A stretch of 64,000 bases of DNA, taken from the NCBI GenBank assembly GCA_964035575.1, contig OZ037904.1, positions 992,001-1,056,000 on the forward strand, read 5' to 3'. The translations under genes and the position numbers were made by a program. Each line of letters begins with the position of its first letter. Position 1 is the stretch's first letter. Shown here piece by piece: positions 60,856 to 64,000 of this stretch. Source of the DNA: Rhynchopus sp. YZ270_cl-10 (taxonomy: Eukaryota > Euglenozoa > Diplonemea > Diplonemida > Diplonemidae). The notes under the pieces are model-generated. The model had not been told where the DNA came from. It worked only from the letters and a program-made list of their open reading frames with translations, and did not search any database.

Positions 60856-61964
60856 GGGGGGGGGGGGGGGGGGGGGGGTTTTCTCGTTCCAATGCTGAAC
60901 GTGTTTTTTGTGTACACAAATATGTTTGTACACAGTTGTCAGGTCCAGGTGGGCGAAAAAGTGAAGTGTGTGTATTGCATCTCTTTTTTCTTTTGGCCTC
61001 AAAGAGGTTTCCTCTTCACTGCCAGGTCAGTGGGGAGCGTATTGCAGTAAAAATACCACCACAGAATATTTATGACACACTTTACGCAACAAAACAACCC
61101 ACCTGGACCTAACTGTGTACGGTGCTGAATCATTGTACACAATGCGCCTGGAGTTTGGCAGAGAGTCGCACAACCTTCCTTCGATAGCTATCACTTGTTT
61201 TTTTCCTCTCTCTCTCTTTCGATAACGAATGTGATCAAGGTGACCAAGCACGAGAGGCTTTCGTCTTACAACCTTTCTTTTCTTCTTCCGGAAGACTTTA
61301 TAGACGCTTCCACTGCTCAGGAGTGGCTAACCTGACCGGGGAAGGGGGGCGGGGGGTTTTGGCGGACTCCAGCGAATTATAAATGATTGATGTTCTAGGA
61401 ATCTGCTCCGATTTATTTTTTCTTTTGGCATTCGCAGTGCATCAGTGCATATTATGTCGCAGTATATGCTCCAGGTAAGTCTTTGTGAACAAGGGAGGAG
61501 TTGGTGCCTTTTTTTTGTTTTTGTTTTTGTGTGTGCGAGATTGCCTCTCAGAGAGAGAGGGGGTCTCGTTCGTTGCATGTGGTCTCTTTTCTTACTTTCA
61601 TTGGTTTTTTTGTGCGTGTATTTGCAAGCAAAAGTGGGTACTTCCTTGGAGCGACCATTGCCCATAGGTTTTGTGTGGGTAGTTAAGAGAGGAGCGTTGT
61701 GTGTGAGTGTCGGTTCAAATCGGGGGGGTGTAAGGGTAACTCCTCGGGGCGGAGAAGTAATGTCCGCGATGTGTGTGTCTGTAGACACCTGCCAGCTGGA
61801 GAAAAAGTAGTGTTCAGTGTTTAAATCTTTCTCAACATTTTTTTTCTTCTTCCATTTTGCAGAAATGAAAAGAAAATAACAAAAAAAAAGGGGGGGTAAA
61901 TCCCGTTTTTCCTCGTGTTTCAGTAGGGTCATCCTGCACCCCATCTACACCACACATACATACA
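60856..61964. other. intergenic before the secreted tandem pair
   Basis: One S2 copy and low-complexity sequence. CTAACTGTGTACGG near 61109 partly mirrors TACACAGTTGTCAGGTCC near 60931, hinting at another TIR element of about 180 bp (60930-61115). No gene. Confidence 0.5.
61239..61275 (+). repeat. S2 hairpin repeat
   Basis: GGTGACCAAGCACGAGAGGC, TTTCGTCTTACAACC and T-run. Confidence 0.6.
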
Positions 61965-63174
61965 GCTGTGCATCCTCACCTCCATTACACACCGCTTTTC
62001 ACACACAATGGCAGCCATGCGCGCACTCGGGTTGATGTGCCTGGTCGGCACGGCTCTCGGTGCTGATGATACTGTTGCCTCTGTCAGGACCATCTCGTCT
62101 GACCCCAACGGGGACATTGCAGGAGGACTCCGCCTCACGTTTCTGTACGACAAGATCGCAGCCTGGCCGGATGTGGCAGGGTCTGAGCTGCGCACTGTGC
62201 CCGACTTCCTGAAGGGACACATGCTGGACGTGCCGAGACAGACATTCCCGGCAGACTCGACTGTGCGCTACTCGTGCCCTGCTGCAGGAAGCCCGTGCGA
62301 CGCATTCGTGTTCCTGTACGAGTGCTACCCGTGCCCGTCGCTGAAGGGAGCCCTCCCCACGTACCTGATGGCGAACGGATGGGAACGTTCGCGTTGCGCA
62401 CCCAGCTTCGTGACTGGCGCACCTGGCGGCCTCACACACAGAATGACCTCGTACAGGAAGACTGTGGCACCTGGAGGCATTGAGACCTTCGACACCCTTA
62501 GCGACGTGGAGTGGGCTGCGTTTGCGATCAGCCCCGGCACTGCTGTGGACTGCTCGACGCTGCTGGCTCAGGGCGACTGCGAGGCCCCTGCGCTGGGCGA
62601 CTTCTGCCGCTGGAACGGAAGGTGCCAGCCGAACACGTGCATCCCCGCTGGCCCACAGCCAGGTGGGTGCCCGGCACACGTCTGCATCGGAAACGAGTGG
62701 CCCCTCACGATCTAGTTTGTCGCAATAATGGTCTGTGTGATGTGATTACCGTTCTTTTCTTGTTTATTATTGCTGCTCATCTTTTCTTAGAAACACCGCC
62801 ACCAACACTCCACGGACCACACCCCTTTCCACGTTCCGCCACACCACCCTGCCTTGCGTTGTGCAAGAGCGGGTGGTGCAGCAGAACACCCCCAGCTTTG
62901 TGCCTCGTGCACACCTCCCGTTGCCCCCCTGTGGTCGTTTTGTGGAGTATCGTCTGTCAAAGCAATTTACACATACATACCTTCCTCTTTTTATTAAACA
63001 TAAGAACACTCCTGTTCGCATTTGTGTTCCTTCTTTTTTTGCCGCGCAATCTGAACATGGGCCGCAAGGCCTGACGCCGGCAACTTATTCTTTATCTCGG
63101 TTTATTTATTCTACTTACCTGTGCTGTTGTGTTGCTGCCCTTTTACCCTGTTGGTTGCAACTGTTTGTTGTAAC
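61965..63174 (+). repeat. duplicated block, copy B
   Basis: Matches copy A from the CAGCTGTGCATCCTCACCTC leader to GCAACTGTTTGTTGTAAC. Copy C starts about 150 bp further on, so B and C form a tandem pair with a period of about 1371 bp (ATG to ATG). Confidence 0.9.
62008..62715 (+). CDS. secreted cysteine-rich protein, copy B
   Basis: 235 aa, same signal peptide and constant domain as copy A. The segment after the signal peptide is entirely different (ADDTVASVRTISSDPNGD), while from IAGGLRLTF onward only a few residues differ from A (for example ADSTVRYSC for AGSTVRYSC, LMANGW for LMSNGW, LSDVEW for LGDVEW). All 12 mature cysteines are kept. The frame is complete. Confidence 0.85.
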   Translation: MAAMRALGLMCLVGTALGADDTVASVRTISSDPNGDIAGGLRLTFLYDKIAAWPDVAGSELRTVPDFLKGHMLDVPRQTFPADSTVRYSCPAAGSPCDAFVFLYECYPCPSLKGALPTYLMANGWERSRCAPSFVTGAPGGLTHRMTSYRKTVAPGGIETFDTLSDVEWAAFAISPGTAVDCSTLLAQGDCEAPALGDFCRWNGRCQPNTCIPAGPQPGGCPAHVCIGNEWPLTI

Positions 63175-63378
63175 CACCTTACCTTGGGCGTGTGCCGTAG
63201 AAGCGGAAATGCATCCGTGAAAAACGATAAACGTCGTAAACAATACCCAAACAAAAAAAAGGATGGAGCAGGTGTGATGTTTTTATTTTTCGTGAGTTCC
63301 CCACTGTACGTGCACCCCACCCACACACACACACAGCTGTGCATCCTCACCTCCATTACACACCGCTTTTCACACACA

Positions 63379-64000
63379 ATGGCAGCCATGCGCGCACTCG
63401 GGTTGATGTGCCTGGTCGGCACGGCTCTCGGTGCTGATGCCAACACTGCCACTGTCATTTCCACCCCGGCTGGCGCCACCGAGCAGATTGCAGGAGGACT
63501 CCGCCTCACGTTTCTGTACGACAAGATCGCAGCCTGGCCGGATGTGGCAGGGTCTGAGCTGCGCACTGTGCCCGACTTCCTGAAGGGACACATGCTGGAC
63601 GTGCCGAGACAGACATTCCCGGCAGGGTCGACTGTGCGCTACTCGTGCCCTGCTGCAGGAAGCCCGTGCGACGCATTCGTGTTCCTGTACGAGTGCTACC
63701 CGTGCCCGTCGCTGAAGGGAGCCCTCCCCACGTACCTGATGGCGAACGGATGGGAACGTTCGCGCTGCGCACCCAGCTTCGTGACTGGCGCACCTGGCGG
63801 CCTCACACACAGGATGACCTCGTACAGGAAGACTGTGGCACCTGGAGGCATTGAGACCTTCGACACCCTTGGCGACGTGGAGTGGGCTGCGTTTGCGATC
63901 AGCCCCGGCACTGCTGTGGACTGCTCGACGCTGCTGGCTCAGGGCGACTGCGAGGCCCCAGCACTGGGCGACTTCTGCCGCTGGAACGGAAGGTGCCAGC
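63379..64000 (+). CDS. secreted cysteine-rich protein, copy C (runs off the window)
   Basis: Starts with the same signal peptide. The variable segment is ADANTATVISTPAGATEQ, sharing its second half with copy A. The constant domain matches A and B as far as FCRWNGRCQ, where the window ends, so the stop codon is not seen. The array may continue beyond the window. Confidence 0.85.
   Translation, partial: MAAMRALGLMCLVGTALGADANTATVISTPAGATEQIAGGLRLTFLYDKIAAWPDVAGSELRTVPDFLKGHMLDVPRQTFPAGSTVRYSCPAAGSPCDAFVFLYECYPCPSLKGALPTYLMANGWERSRCAPSFVTGAPGGLTHRMTSYRKTVAPGGIETFDTLGDVEWAAFAISPGTAVDCSTLLAQGDCEAPALGDFCRWNGRCQ

Noticed and set aside
1-64000. Retroviral, LTR or Polinton-type fossils
   Set aside because: No reverse transcriptase, integrase, capsid or envelope-like frame and no long direct terminal repeats were seen; long repeats here are inverted and belong to DNA-transposon-like elements.

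Overview
This window looks like nuclear DNA of a unicellular eukaryote. Coding stretches are GC-rich and mostly intronless, a few genes carry short GT-AG introns whose donors read GTATGN, and the spaces between genes are large, AT-rich and full of homopolymers and small repeats. Every protein gene I can support (15 of 15) lies on the + strand, and several starts sit 15-50 nt downstream of a pyrimidine tract and an AG. One gene (51-55.8 kb) pairs a membrane-anchored, degenerate nucleotide-cyclase-like region with an STE-type kinase, an architecture I associate with kinetoplastids and their relatives. Together these hints favour a euglenozoan (a diplonemid- or bodonid-like flagellate), but no marker gene here proves it.

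Layout. 2.5-8.2 kb: a helical protein with a conserved C-terminal motif, a 601-aa protein of unknown function and a RING-H2 protein. 8.4-17.1 kb: a gene-free cluster of nested terminal-inverted-repeat (TIR) elements, many set in G or C runs. 20.5-21.9 kb: a TPR plus MYND-finger protein. 22.5-25.5 kb: a composite transposable element with a piggyBac-like element nested in it. 25.5-28.9 kb: a 209-aa unknown protein and the four-exon 20S proteasome subunit alpha-7 (PSMA3). 30.1-33.6 kb: two secreted cysteine-rich proteins of one family, one single-domain and one double-domain. 33.6-39.2 kb: repeats only. 39.2-44.0 kb: a ubiquitin-like plus LRR protein, a KCTD-like BTB protein and the complex I 51-kDa flavoprotein subunit (NDUFV1). 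44-49 kb: transposon debris. 49.1-55.8 kb: a degenerate ankyrin protein and the multi-exon receptor-like kinase. 55.8-61.9 kb: TIR elements carrying minisatellites. 61.9-64 kb: two more tandem copies of the secreted family, the last cut by the window edge.

The housekeeping genes (PSMA3, NDUFV1) imply ordinary proteolysis and a mitochondrial complex I. The neighbours show no operon-like shared pathway, as expected if one-directional gene arrays are transcribed together without functional grouping.

The most unusual content is between the genes. (i) At least four families of short interspersed repeats (called S1-S4 here) all lie in the same direction as the genes. (ii) A family of foldback elements with TAGGGG...CCCCTA ends sits in G/C homopolymers. 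(iii) TIR elements repeatedly carry minisatellites with 9-10 bp units. (iv) The secreted cysteine-rich family is almost identical between copies except for a short variable segment just after the signal peptide. I see no reverse transcriptase, capsid, envelope or transposase gene, no rRNA, no confident functional tRNA and no CRISPR array.
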